A stretch of 64,000 nucleotides of DNA from Bacteriovoracaceae bacterium UBA3083 (GTDB lineage Bacteria > Bdellovibrionota > Bacteriovoracia > Bacteriovoracales > Bacteriovoracaceae), in the NCBI GenBank assembly GCA_002366565.1, contig DFBJ01000009.1:556193-620192 (forward strand). Reading direction: 5' to 3'. This document shows, in pieces, positions 16,417 through 24,339 of the stretch. The first letter of the stretch is position 1. Every line of letters starts with the position of its first letter. The notes under the pieces are model-generated. The model saw only the letters and a program-made list of their open reading frames with translations, made no database searches and had not been told where the DNA came from. The position numbers and the translations under genes are program-made.

Positions 16417-18681
16417 GATTGTTGGAAGTATCAGTAGGTCAACTACTAGAGCTATTAAGAGTACGATTGCTGTAAATAGGCCAAAGTTCATATTAGGAGT
16501 AAAGTTTGCAAAAACAAGTGCTCCAAAGCCAATTGCTAAAATTAATGTTGTCCATATAAGTGCAGGACCTGTTGTAAAGAGAACTTGAGCTAGGGCCTCT
16601 CTCTTCTCAACACCACTAGTTCGAAGAGTATTAAAGCTATTTAGAAAGTGAATAGTATCGTCAACGACAATACCCAAGCAAACAGAACTTACTAAAGCGG
16701 TTCCGACATCTACAGGAGTGTTTAGAAGCTTCATTAAGCCAGCACCAATCATTAGTGGAATTATATTAGGTAGCATTGAAAGAGTACCTAGTTTTATAGA
16801 TTTAAAAATAATAATCAATAAGATGGAAATTCCAATTAGAGCAAGTCCAATAGAGGAGAAGAAAGACTTCACTACAAATGTAGTCATATTTTGATAGATG
16901 GGAATCTTTCCTGTCACTATTGCATTTAAACCAAAGTCTAATGCCTTTTCTTCTATCATTTTCATTTTCTCTAGGGACTCTTTAGACCCTTGGAGAGTCC
17001 AGAGAACAGTCATTCGAATAGAATCTTTTTCAATTGTCATTCTGTCTTTAAGGTCTTTTCCCTGTGGAAGGCTCATTGTGTATAAGAAAAGTAATTCGGC
17101 TATCGTTTTTCTATTGTCAGGAATTGTGTAAAAGCTCTCTTGGTCTCCATGCATGGATTTATTCATAGATTTTACAACTTCAACGATAGAGGTAACTCTT
17201 GAAATGTATTCTTTCTCTTCTAGCCACTGTTGAAATCTATCAACACTTTTTAAAAAGTTAGGGTCTTTGATACCGTCTTTTAAGCCCGAGTCTATAACGA
17301 CTTGTGGCCCATAGAAACCACCAAGGTTTTTAAGAGTAAAGTCATTAGAGATTCTTAAAGGGACATTTTCTGTAAAATAGGTATAAGGATTAGAGTTGAC
17401 CTCATTCTTAGAACCTAAGTATGTAAAAGAAATTGATGTTATTATGGTTAAAGCTATAATGTAGTACTTATTTTTATCTAAGAAGTTGATTAATGTCTTT
17501 GCTCTTTCCAAACCACGAAGAGAGGTATCAGAATTTTTTTCAACTCTTGGGACTACTTTGATTTTTGAAAGAATAGGGCACATAAATAAAATCGTAAATA
17601 GCCAAGCTGCAATAGTTCCAAAACCTGCAAGGATTCCTAAATCTCTAAGTGGAATTAGATCTGATGTCGTACAACTAAAAAATCCAATAGCTGTAGAAAT
17701 AGAAGTTAGAAATATAGGTTTAAAGTTTTTTTCAAATGCCTTTCTTGTTGCGCTCTCTTCATTTTCTCCATGTGATCGAAATTGAAAATATGTAACAAGA
17801 ATGTGAACACTATCTGCAATGGCAATTGCAATCAATATTGTAGGAACCATTGCAATAAGGTTATTAAACTTAATTCCTAGATATCCTGCAAGGCCAAAGG
17901 TTGCAAGTGTTGTAACTGTTATTATAAAAAGTGGAAGAAGAACACCAATAGTTCTTCTAAAAGCATATATGAGAAATAAAACGATTATTAAAAATACGAT
18001 CGGAAAGATTGTCGCTACATCATGTTCTGATACTTCTCTAAAAGTATTATTAATATCTAGTGAACCATTGGTAAATATTTGATGTGTATCTCCTTTTGGA
18101 AGGGATACTTTTATTTTATTTATCATTTCTCTAGTTTGAGAAATGATAAGCTTATCGTCTGGAGCACCATCAAAGTGCGGTTTAATCTTAGCGTAAATAT
18201 TTGTTACAGTAGCTTCTTTATTTATTAGATAGTCGGGGAGAGTCTTATCATTTAGTGCTAGCTTTCTCTTGAGAAGGAGCTCATCTTCTTTAATGTTATG
18301 GGGAATAAAGTCATCTATAATTAATTCATCATCATCGGCTGAGGTCCATTGATAGTTTGTTATAGAATCGACAGATATAACATCAGTTACTTTCCACGTT
18401 TCCTCTGTTAGTCGTTGAATTAAACTGATTGTATTCTTATCAAAGATTCCGTCTGGAGAATGAACAATGATATTGATTAAGTCATCATTGCCAAACTTTG
18501 CTTGAAAATTATCATATCTCTTGATGAGAGGTTCTGAATCTCTAAACCATATTCTATAGCTAAAGTCTGACTCAACTTTAGTTAGTCCTGGTAAGAGTGA
18601 GAGTAAAATAATGAGACCTAGCCCGATAGACATCCAAGGCTTGGCAATAATATATTGTGTGATCTTCTTTGAGTAACTCAA
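16396..18681 (-). CDS. RND/MMPL-type exporter
   Basis: A 761-aa RND-superfamily permease of the MMPL/sterol-sensing type. It has two halves, each with a large periplasmic loop and about six membrane segments; the conserved helices carry AIADSVHILVTYF and LGIVVDDTIHFLNSF, whose Asp residues are likely proton relays. Start: TTG at 18681 has AGGAGG six bases upstream, a far better site than the ATG at 18705. Relatives export lipids or hopanoids and often work with a LolA-like protein and an OM barrel; such a pair lies at 60.9-62.9 kb but not adjacent. Substrate unknown. Confidence 0.85.
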   Translation of the reverse strand: MSYSKKITQYIIAKPWMSIGLGLIILLSLLPGLTKVESDFSYRIWFRDSEPLIKRYDNFQAKFGNDDLINIIVHSPDGIFDKNTISLIQRLTEETWKVTDVISVDSITNYQWTSADDDELIIDDFIPHNIKEDELLLKRKLALNDKTLPDYLINKEATVTNIYAKIKPHFDGAPDDKLIISQTREMINKIKVSLPKGDTHQIFTNGSLDINNTFREVSEHDVATIFPIVFLIIVLFLIYAFRRTIGVLLPLFIITVTTLATFGLAGYLGIKFNNLIAMVPTILIAIAIADSVHILVTYFQFRSHGENEESATRKAFEKNFKPIFLTSISTAIGFFSCTTSDLIPLRDLGILAGFGTIAAWLFTILFMCPILSKIKVVPRVEKNSDTSLRGLERAKTLINFLDKNKYYIIALTIITSISFTYLGSKNEVNSNPYTYFTENVPLRISNDFTLKNLGGFYGPQVVIDSGLKDGIKDPNFLKSVDRFQQWLEEKEYISRVTSIVEVVKSMNKSMHGDQESFYTIPDNRKTIAELLFLYTMSLPQGKDLKDRMTIEKDSIRMTVLWTLQGSKESLEKMKMIEEKALDFGLNAIVTGKIPIYQNMTTFVVKSFFSSIGLALIGISILLIIIFKSIKLGTLSMLPNIIPLMIGAGLMKLLNTPVDVGTALVSSVCLGIVVDDTIHFLNSFNTLRTSGVEKREALAQVLFTTGPALIWTTLILAIGFGALVFANFTPNMNFGLFTAIVLLIALVVDLLILPTILLLGRK

Positions 18682-18784
18682 ATTAATCCTCCTAATAGAA
18701 TACATAAATATATTAAGCCTATCGGAGGATAATTTTATTGTCGTAAGGTTTTGATTTTATGAGGATAAAGGTGACTTTATTTTC

Positions 18785-19057
18785 CTACTCATCGCCAAAG
18801 TTGTCATCAACTTCAATACTATCTAAGTTAAGCATTAAGTCTTCTGAAGGAGCAGGACACCTTGGGCACCATGAACCTGATGTGCTCTTCTTTCCCATTA
18901 CTTCTAGAGCTGTAGCTTTCCACCTGTGGCCAGCTTTACACTCCCAAAGCAAGTAAGTAGTAGAGTTTTTATATTCTGTTGATATAAGTTTTCCACCCTT
19001 GAGTTCTGCGAAATCTGCTAGTGAATCTAAATCAAATGTTCTTCTTTGCTTAACCAT
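18785..19057 (-). CDS. small zinc-ribbon-like protein
   Basis: A 90-aa protein with a treble-clef/zinc-ribbon pattern: WECKAGHRWKAT followed by WCPRCPAP, giving Cys-x3-His and CxxC as a probable zinc site. It resembles the DUF4379-type probable zinc-ribbon seen in nuclease-related proteins. AAGGA lies before the ATG. The ending is acidic (SIEVDDNFGDE). No catalytic domain is attached, so it might be an adaptor or nucleic-acid binder. It is divergent from the MerR-type gene with a 266-bp gap that holds two dyads. Confidence 0.7.
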   Translation of the reverse strand: MVKQRRTFDLDSLADFAELKGGKLISTEYKNSTTYLLWECKAGHRWKATALEVMGKKSTSGSWCPRCPAPSEDLMLNLDSIEVDDNFGDE

Positions 19058-19223
19058 ATTTTCTCTTCCTTTATAGTTCAGTCTGTAAACTATAACCTCT
19101 AAATGCCCATGGGCGTTACGCTTTTTATAGGATGAATAGCCTAGAAAAACACTATTTCTTTATATCATCAACTATAAATTTCAGAAACCTGACATTAACT
19201 TAACAATTTTAAGCTTTGCTACT

Positions 19224-19240
19224 GATAGATTATTTCTATC
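19224..19240. promoter_or_regulatory. GATAGA-N5-TCTATC dyad upstream of MerR gene
   Basis: Perfect 6-bp inverted repeat about 85 bases before the MerR-type gene, in the intergenic region between it and the zinc-ribbon gene. Candidate operator; the symmetry alone is the evidence. Confidence 0.35.
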
Positions 19241-19245
19241 GTTAA

Positions 19246-19276
19246 ATCTAATTTAGCTATATCGGTTGAATTAGAT
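19246..19276. promoter_or_regulatory. ATCTAATT-N15-AATTAGAT dyad upstream of MerR gene
   Basis: Perfect 8-bp inverted repeat with a 15-base gap, ending 47 bases before the MerR-type start. A position expected for an autoregulatory operator. The rest of the 19058-19323 gap shows no gene I can support. Confidence 0.4.
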
Positions 19277-19323
19277 CAAGTAATAGCATAGTTTTTGATT
19301 ATTAAATATAGAAAGGATTCAGA

Positions 19324-20250
19324 ATGTATAACATACAACTAGCTTCGGCACTCAGTGGAATAAACGTACATAACTTAAGAGCATGGGAAAGAAGGTATAG
19401 CGCCGTATCCCCAAGAAGAGATGACGTTGGTAGAAGACTTTATTCTAGAGAAAATATCGAAAAGCTATTCCTACTTAATCAATTAGTTAAAGAGGGGACT
19501 GCAATTAGACATATTGCAGAGAAATCGAATGAGGAGCTTGTCTCACTTGTTGAAGAAAGAGGTCTTGTTACTGACTTAGACTTTGAGCAATCCAATACTG
19601 AGAAAGAAGAGATTGAGCTTACATTTAAAGCAATGGCCATGGCCCTAAATTTTAAGAAATTTGATATTGTTTCTCACGAGTTAGGAAAAGCGATTGATCA
19701 ATACGACTTAAAGAAAGTTGTTTTTGATATTCTAATCCCTTTTCTATATGACCTACGTGATAAACTAGATACTCATAAAATTACTTTGGAAGAAAAGCAT
19801 ACTCTGGTTACATTAACTAAGTATTTCTTAAGAAGAAAAATCTATCAAAATAATTCAAGTATTAATAGAAATAGTGTTGTAGTTGCTTCACCAGTAGGTG
19901 ACTCATATGAATTACAAGCTCTTATTGCGGCCCTCTTGCTTAGTGGCCATGGTAGACAAGTTGTTTATTTAGGTCCAAATGTGGAAGCTAGAACAATTGT
20001 TGATACTGTAGAAGCAACTGGTGTTGAGAATATCCTAGTATGGGGTTCTAGTCTCTGGGATGAGAAAAGAGGTGGAGAGCTTGGAGGTTATTTTAATACT
20101 CTTCAAGAGTTAGCACCTAAGGGGACAAATATTGCTGTTGCTTGTAATGGAAAAGCACCATTTGAGTTCTTTACTACAAATACTAATATTAAGGTTCTAC
20201 CTACATTTGAGAAGCTTTCTAAAGACTTAGAAGAACAAAGAATATTCTAG
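19324..20250 (+). CDS. MerR-family regulator with B12-binding-like C-terminal domain
   Basis: A 308-aa regulator. Residues about 1-70 form a MerR HTH (INVHNLRAWERRYSAVSPRRDDVGRRLYS). Then comes a helical bundle, then a Rossmann-like domain matching the B12-binding domain of CarH/LitR (SYELQALIAALLLSGHGRQVVYLGP). The family's ExH/DxH ligand position reads GDSYELQ, with no His; the CarH Wx9EH motif also lacks the Trp (TLEEKHTLVT). So light/B12 sensing is doubtful. AAAGGA lies 6 bases before the ATG. Likely a transcription regulator of an unknown signal; CarA/MlrA-type relatives also work without B12. Confidence 0.85.
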   Translation: MYNIQLASALSGINVHNLRAWERRYSAVSPRRDDVGRRLYSRENIEKLFLLNQLVKEGTAIRHIAEKSNEELVSLVEERGLVTDLDFEQSNTEKEEIELTFKAMAMALNFKKFDIVSHELGKAIDQYDLKKVVFDILIPFLYDLRDKLDTHKITLEEKHTLVTLTKYFLRRKIYQNNSSINRNSVVVASPVGDSYELQALIAALLLSGHGRQVVYLGPNVEARTIVDTVEATGVENILVWGSSLWDEKRGGELGGYFNTLQELAPKGTNIAVACNGKAPFEFFTTNTNIKVLPTFEKLSKDLEEQRIF

Positions 20251-20259
20251 CCCCTGATT

Positions 20260-21162
20260 TTAGGGGCATACTTCGTCTAACAATAGATCGAATGAGTTCT
20301 CTGCAACATACTTTTTAAAATTGAAGCTAAAAGAATTCCAAGAGATTTCATTATCTTCTTTTAGCTGGCATCCACTTTTGGAAATTACCAATAGCTCATC
20401 TTCATTTAATTGTAATGAAGATATCTTTTGGAAGAAGGCCACCACTGAATAGGGTGTGGACTTCTTTAAATCTTCAGATAAATTTGAAATTAAAATTTCT
20501 CTTTGCGAGTTATTTGAACTACCTATTAGTTTAAAGTAAAAAGCTTGCTTCTTAGAGCCCTCTAAGTGAGAGGAGTTGTCTAAAAATGTTCCAAGTTCAC
20601 TTTCTGAAGGGTTAGACTTAATAAAAAGTTCAGCAGAGCTTTCAAGAATATTTTTATTTTCGAATTTTACAAGTTCTGAAAAATCGAGCTCTTCTGGAGT
20701 TAGATCACCATTTTCAAGCATTGAGTTTAATAACCTTAACTGTCTTGAAAGGAGAACATGTCCAGGAGTTGAGAATTCATCAAAATATCCATCAGCATCA
20801 GGCTTTGTTCCACAGTAATCTTTTTTTAAGCATTTTATGATCTTCTTTGATTGATCTTTCACGTACTTCTTAACAAAGTCTTTGTTTAGATTTTTTTTGA
20901 GATCAGATATTTCTATCTTATAATTATTTAAATCATTAAATAGTTTATCTGCATCCGGCTGGATTTCAAGATTTGTTGCTAGCTTATTTATTTGTCCTCT
21001 CGTGACATCATCTTCACTCTGAACTTGAATGGTTGATTCTTTCTTTGTACGAGGAGGTGTCACTGATCTTTGATCAATTGACTTATCTGTACTGTAGAGT
21101 AGGTAGAAGAGGGCCGCGCAGGCTGACATTCCAATTATAAATACGATTATGTTCTTTTTCAT
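20260..21162 (-). CDS. unknown protein with N-terminal membrane anchor
   Basis: A 300-aa protein I do not recognise. MKKNIIVFIIGMSACAALFYLLYS is an uncleaved anchor or signal, followed by a Ser/Glu/Lys-rich helical domain. Three cysteines (CLKKDYC and the last CQLKE...EVCP) could form disulfides outside the cytoplasm. It is convergent with the MerR gene; a hairpin GCCCCT/AGGGGC at 20250-20267 lies across both ends. It starts 57 bases after the stop of the lysozyme-like gene upstream, beyond that gene's terminator. Confidence 0.6.
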   Translation of the reverse strand: MKKNIIVFIIGMSACAALFYLLYSTDKSIDQRSVTPPRTKKESTIQVQSEDDVTRGQINKLATNLEIQPDADKLFNDLNNYKIEISDLKKNLNKDFVKKYVKDQSKKIIKCLKKDYCGTKPDADGYFDEFSTPGHVLLSRQLRLLNSMLENGDLTPEELDFSELVKFENKNILESSAELFIKSNPSESELGTFLDNSSHLEGSKKQAFYFKLIGSSNNSQREILISNLSEDLKKSTPYSVVAFFQKISSLQLNEDELLVISKSGCQLKEDNEISWNSFSFNFKKYVAENSFDLLLDEVCP

Positions 21163-21178
21163 TTAGGTAGTATAGATC

Positions 21179-21212
21179 AAAAAAACGCCCATACAAATAG
21201 TTTTGTACGGGC
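21179..21212 (-). terminator. terminator of the lysozyme-like gene
   Basis: Stem of 10 pairs with one mismatch (21187-21197 with 21202-21212) followed on the minus strand by seven Ts. It ends the leftward lysozyme-like transcript. Confidence 0.85.
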
Positions 21213-21219
21213 AAGTATA

Positions 21220-22317
21220 TTAATTTAAAATAGCTTCAATTTTAGCTCTATCGTTAGTTTCATTTTTGAAGTTACTTACGATCTGCTCATATGCATCTCT
21301 TGAATCTTGATCCATCTCAAATGAAGTGGCAGCAAACACTCCAATCTTATCTAAATTCTCAATATCTAGAACCTTATTAAGATTTTTTAAGAAACCTTCA
21401 TCATGTCCTTTGTATGGACTACTTGAGTCTGCAAATCTACATGTCTTATTAAGGTTACCAGAGTTATATTTTCCGGCCCAAGTTCCTCTGACAACATTCT
21501 TATAATCAATAGAGTAAACTCGCTTAGAAGGAAATAGGTGCCATTTTTCAACTTTTCGTAAGCACTCAACTCTTTTCTGCCAAGTTTTAGACGTACTGTT
21601 AAAGTTGTAGATCAAAGGCTTAAAACCTTGCATTAGATAGTTTAATCCGTAGGCAAATGTTTTCCTTAGGGACTTATGACCATCTTTTGCAAAATAGTTC
21701 TCTGTGTGCCATCTAATACTAAGCTGCATGGCCCCCATATCTGTTCCATCTCCACCTCTAATAATTTGTCTTATGACATCTTCATTTTCAACATCTTTAC
21801 AATCTGGGAAGAATGGATTGTTACCTGTTTTAAAGTTTTGAACATAGTACTTGTAGTTTTTAGAGTTTTCTTTCTTCTCTGCAAGTTCACTAGCAGTATA
21901 CTTCTCTTCCAGTTTTTCTTGAGTATAGGCGAATATAATATTTCCACTATTAGAGTGATCATTACAGAGCCCTTTAGAGTCATTAATCTCTCTTATATGG
22001 AGATATAGTCCTTCTTGAAGTGGAACCGTGAGTGCGAGTGTCATAAAAGCGTTGTAAGCTTTAATATTCCCTTCATCTAGGAGAAAGCTCGCCTTCTTAT
22101 GTGCTTCTTGTATCAGTACTTTTACGAATTCGCTTCCATATTTCTTTTTAGCTTCATCTGTATTTTTAAATAGTGGAGCATCAATAATCGCTGCTGGATT
22201 AATGGTACTCATCATTCTATCTAATGCACTAACTCTTGGAATAGTCGCTTCTGAAGCACCTGATGCTACAGCATTTAGCATAACTAAAGTACAAATAGAC
22301 TTCTTTAAAAGACTCAT
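21220..22317 (-). CDS. secreted goose-lysozyme-like protein (putative)
   Basis: A 365-aa protein with a signal peptide (first about 22 residues, ending ...GASEA). Residues 194-204, MGAMQLSIRWH, closely match the goose-type lysozyme motif G-L-M-Q-V-D-x-R-Y-H. Glu102 in VPLQEGLYLH is a candidate catalytic Glu but this is uncertain. Later cysteines (VECLRK, TCRFADS, FPDCKD, GLCND) could form disulfides. GGAG lies 7 bases before the ATG. The upstream neighbour is a polysaccharide deacetylase. In Bdellovibrio a lysozyme specific for deacetylated peptidoglycan works with such enzymes; a similar role here is an inference. Confidence 0.6.
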   Translation of the reverse strand: MSLLKKSICTLVMLNAVASGASEATIPRVSALDRMMSTINPAAIIDAPLFKNTDEAKKKYGSEFVKVLIQEAHKKASFLLDEGNIKAYNAFMTLALTVPLQEGLYLHIREINDSKGLCNDHSNSGNIIFAYTQEKLEEKYTASELAEKKENSKNYKYYVQNFKTGNNPFFPDCKDVENEDVIRQIIRGGDGTDMGAMQLSIRWHTENYFAKDGHKSLRKTFAYGLNYLMQGFKPLIYNFNSTSKTWQKRVECLRKVEKWHLFPSKRVYSIDYKNVVRGTWAGKYNSGNLNKTCRFADSSSPYKGHDEGFLKNLNKVLDIENLDKIGVFAATSFEMDQDSRDAYEQIVSNFKNETNDRAKIEAILN

Positions 22318-22446
22318 GTTTTCTCCTTTATTTGATAATAAAATCTTAAAGGTTGTATCGCATGGCGTTATATTTTTCTAGATAAATTTAATGGGAGTGT
22401 ATAATTTTCAATAGGGAGGAGGTTATATTTTTGATTTTTTTTAGGC

Positions 22447-22475
22447 AAAAAAAATGCCTTCATTAAGAAGGCATT
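22447..22475 (-). terminator. terminator of the deacetylase gene
   Basis: Perfect 9-bp stem AATGCCTTC / GAAGGCATT with a 5-base loop, followed on the minus strand by eight Ts. It separates the deacetylase transcript from the lysozyme-like gene. Confidence 0.9.
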
Positions 22476-22490
22476 AGTTTTAAAATGAAT

Positions 22491-23381
22491 TTAGTAAATT
22501 GATTGGCATGATTTATTTTTGTATGAGAATTCTTCTACTTCATCTAGCGGAACAATTTCTATCTTTAGCTGTTTCGCTTTTTTAATAAATATCTCTGCTG
22601 CTTTTAAACTTCTTTCATGTATATCGTGAAGAAGTGCAACTCCACCACCAATTGGGTATTTAATTTTATATTTATCAACTTCGTACTTTGTATTTCCAAA
22701 TATTGTTCTTTTAATTTTATGCTTATAAGCAGTTCCACCTTTTACATGAGCAATAATATTTTGAGAAATTTGCTCTGGTGATAATTGTGCAACCCAGTCT
22801 GAAGAGTCAATATCCCAAAATGCGAAATTGATACAGTTCTCACCATAGATTCTATCACTAACATCTTTCATTACATTAAAGTGATGATAGAATTCATTTC
22901 TTCCATATGCTCCATATGGAAATCTATAATAGCTTGAAACTTGATTAGAGTTATACTTTCTTTTAAGAGACTCGATCATTGTAACTGTATTATAAAGTTC
23001 TTCTCTATAAGTTGTTTCGTCTTCTTTATTGTTATTGTCATGATCATGATCATGACTTGCAAGGATATGTCCTTCCTTTAAAATTCTTTCAATAATAAAC
23101 ATATTTGATGCATTTACATTCTTAGTCAAAATGAAGAATGTGGCCTTTACATTTTCTCTCTTTAGCATATCTAATAGACGAGGAGTTCTTGTTCTATGTG
23201 GGCCATCATCAAAAGTAAGCACTACTTTATTAGACTTTCTTAATGACTTCGATCTGTATTGGTCAAACCCTGAATCAACCTTTGGTCTATAAATAAGGCT
23301 ATCTTCCGGGAATTGTTTCTCAGATGCTTGTATGTTCATTGTTAGAACTAGCGTGGCGGCAGCTAAAATAGGCTTGATCAT
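22491..23381 (-). CDS. secreted polysaccharide (peptidoglycan-type) deacetylase
   Basis: A 296-aa NodB-fold deacetylase with signal peptide MIKPILAAATLVLTMNIQASE. Motif 1 is VVLTFDDGPH (residues 54-62). Motif 2 is ASHDHDHD, keeping the two metal His spaced as HxxxH but with Asp in place of the usual Ser/Thr. Motif 3 is YRFPYGAYG, motif 4 DIDSSDW, and motif 5 LLHDIHE. The Asp and His catalytic residues are all present. Enzymes of this family remove N-acetyl groups from GlcNAc polymers such as peptidoglycan or chitin. Next to a lysozyme-like protein it fits cell-wall modification, plausibly of prey. Confidence 0.9.
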   Translation of the reverse strand: MIKPILAAATLVLTMNIQASEKQFPEDSLIYRPKVDSGFDQYRSKSLRKSNKVVLTFDDGPHRTRTPRLLDMLKRENVKATFFILTKNVNASNMFIIERILKEGHILASHDHDHDNNNKEDETTYREELYNTVTMIESLKRKYNSNQVSSYYRFPYGAYGRNEFYHHFNVMKDVSDRIYGENCINFAFWDIDSSDWVAQLSPEQISQNIIAHVKGGTAYKHKIKRTIFGNTKYEVDKYKIKYPIGGGVALLHDIHERSLKAAEIFIKKAKQLKIEIVPLDEVEEFSYKNKSCQSIY

Positions 23382-23461
23382 TTTTAAATCCTTGTTTTAA
23401 ATTGGCGTAATAATACCCTGAGAATATTTTCGCAACAACGCATCGTGTAAAAAGGTAAGTC

Positions 23462-24193
23462 CTATAGAAAAAAGTCGACACTATGGCTGACTTCTACTCC
23501 TAAGTTACTTAATTTACACTGATATACAAGGACTTCTACCCCTGAGCTATGGGCCTTTTCAAGAAGTTCACTATACTTTGGATCTATTTCTGAGGCCGGT
23601 GAGAATGAGTCTACATCCTCTCTTTGGATAATATAGAGCATACAGGCACGAATTCCCTGTCGCTTTAGTTCGGTGAGTTCAATGAGATGCTTTTGTCCTC
23701 TCTCGCTTACGCTATCAGGAAAAAGTGCACGCTTGTTATCACCAAGTAAAGTAACATTCTTTACTTCAACATAGCACTGATCAGTAGGGGAATCTTTCTC
23801 TCCACTATAAAGATAGATATCAATTCTACTTTTTCCAATTTTCTCTTCAGGTTTTATTGTTTGATAACCTTGAAGCTCCTTAATGATTCCATTTTCAATG
23901 GCCTCAACTGCGAGCTTATTTGGAAGAGCAGTATTTACTCCTATCCATGTTTCAGAATTATGAGTTAGCTCTAGACTATATTTTAATTTTCTTTTTGGGT
24001 TGTCATGATAACTAACTAGAACATCCCAATTTTCTCCCCAACATGTTTTCATGCTGCCAGTGTTTGCAGTATGAGCAACGATTATATCCCCTTTTTTATT
24101 AATAGGAGTATCTTCACATAACTCTATGTCAGCTAGAAAACGTTTGTAGCGTTTTAAAATCTTTCCTTTAAAAATAGGTGATGAGTAATCCAT
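23462..24193 (-). CDS. sfsA: SfsA (sugar fermentation stimulation) family nuclease-fold protein
   Basis: A 243-aa SfsA protein. Matching segments are VAHTANTGSMKTCW near residue 40, GVNTALPNKLAVEAIENG, SRIDIYLY, CYVEVKNVTL, and FPDSVSERGQKHLIELTEL. The SRIDIYL-EVKN block is a PD-(D/E)xK-like core with an OB-like N-terminal domain. The family binds DNA in vitro; its cell role is unclear. Length is usual (about 235 aa). The region between it and the divergent REC/HD gene, 24194-24339, is AT-rich and holds both promoters. Confidence 0.92.
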   Translation of the reverse strand: MDYSSPIFKGKILKRYKRFLADIELCEDTPINKKGDIIVAHTANTGSMKTCWGENWDVLVSYHDNPKRKLKYSLELTHNSETWIGVNTALPNKLAVEAIENGIIKELQGYQTIKPEEKIGKSRIDIYLYSGEKDSPTDQCYVEVKNVTLLGDNKRALFPDSVSERGQKHLIELTELKRQGIRACMLYIIQREDVDSFSPASEIDPKYSELLEKAHSSGVEVLVYQCKLSNLGVEVSHSVDFFL

Positions 24194-24339
24194 ATAATTC
24201 CGAGTGTTTTAATTGAGTAATAGGTCTTCTTAAGACATTATTAAAATATTAAAGACTTACGTCAAGTTATTGAATTACCTAATGAATCTAATTCAAAATA
24301 GTGGTAATATTTGAAAAACCATTTTAACAATAAGTAGAT

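Noticed and set aside
18682..18705. ATG at 18705 as start of the RND exporter
   Set aside because: The TTG at 18681 has AGGAGG six bases upstream, a much stronger site.
19324..20250. B12-dependent photoreceptor CarH
   Set aside because: The His ligand and the Wx9EH Trp are missing; only the fold is supported.
20250..20267. GCCCCT/AGGGGC hairpin as a terminator for the MerR gene
   Set aside because: No T-run on either side, and it overlaps the stops of two convergent genes; not counted as an intrinsic terminator.
21676..22008. 110-codon frame opposite the lysozyme-like gene
   Set aside because: Random hydrophobic composition and no SD; the minus-strand gene has a signal peptide, motif and terminator.
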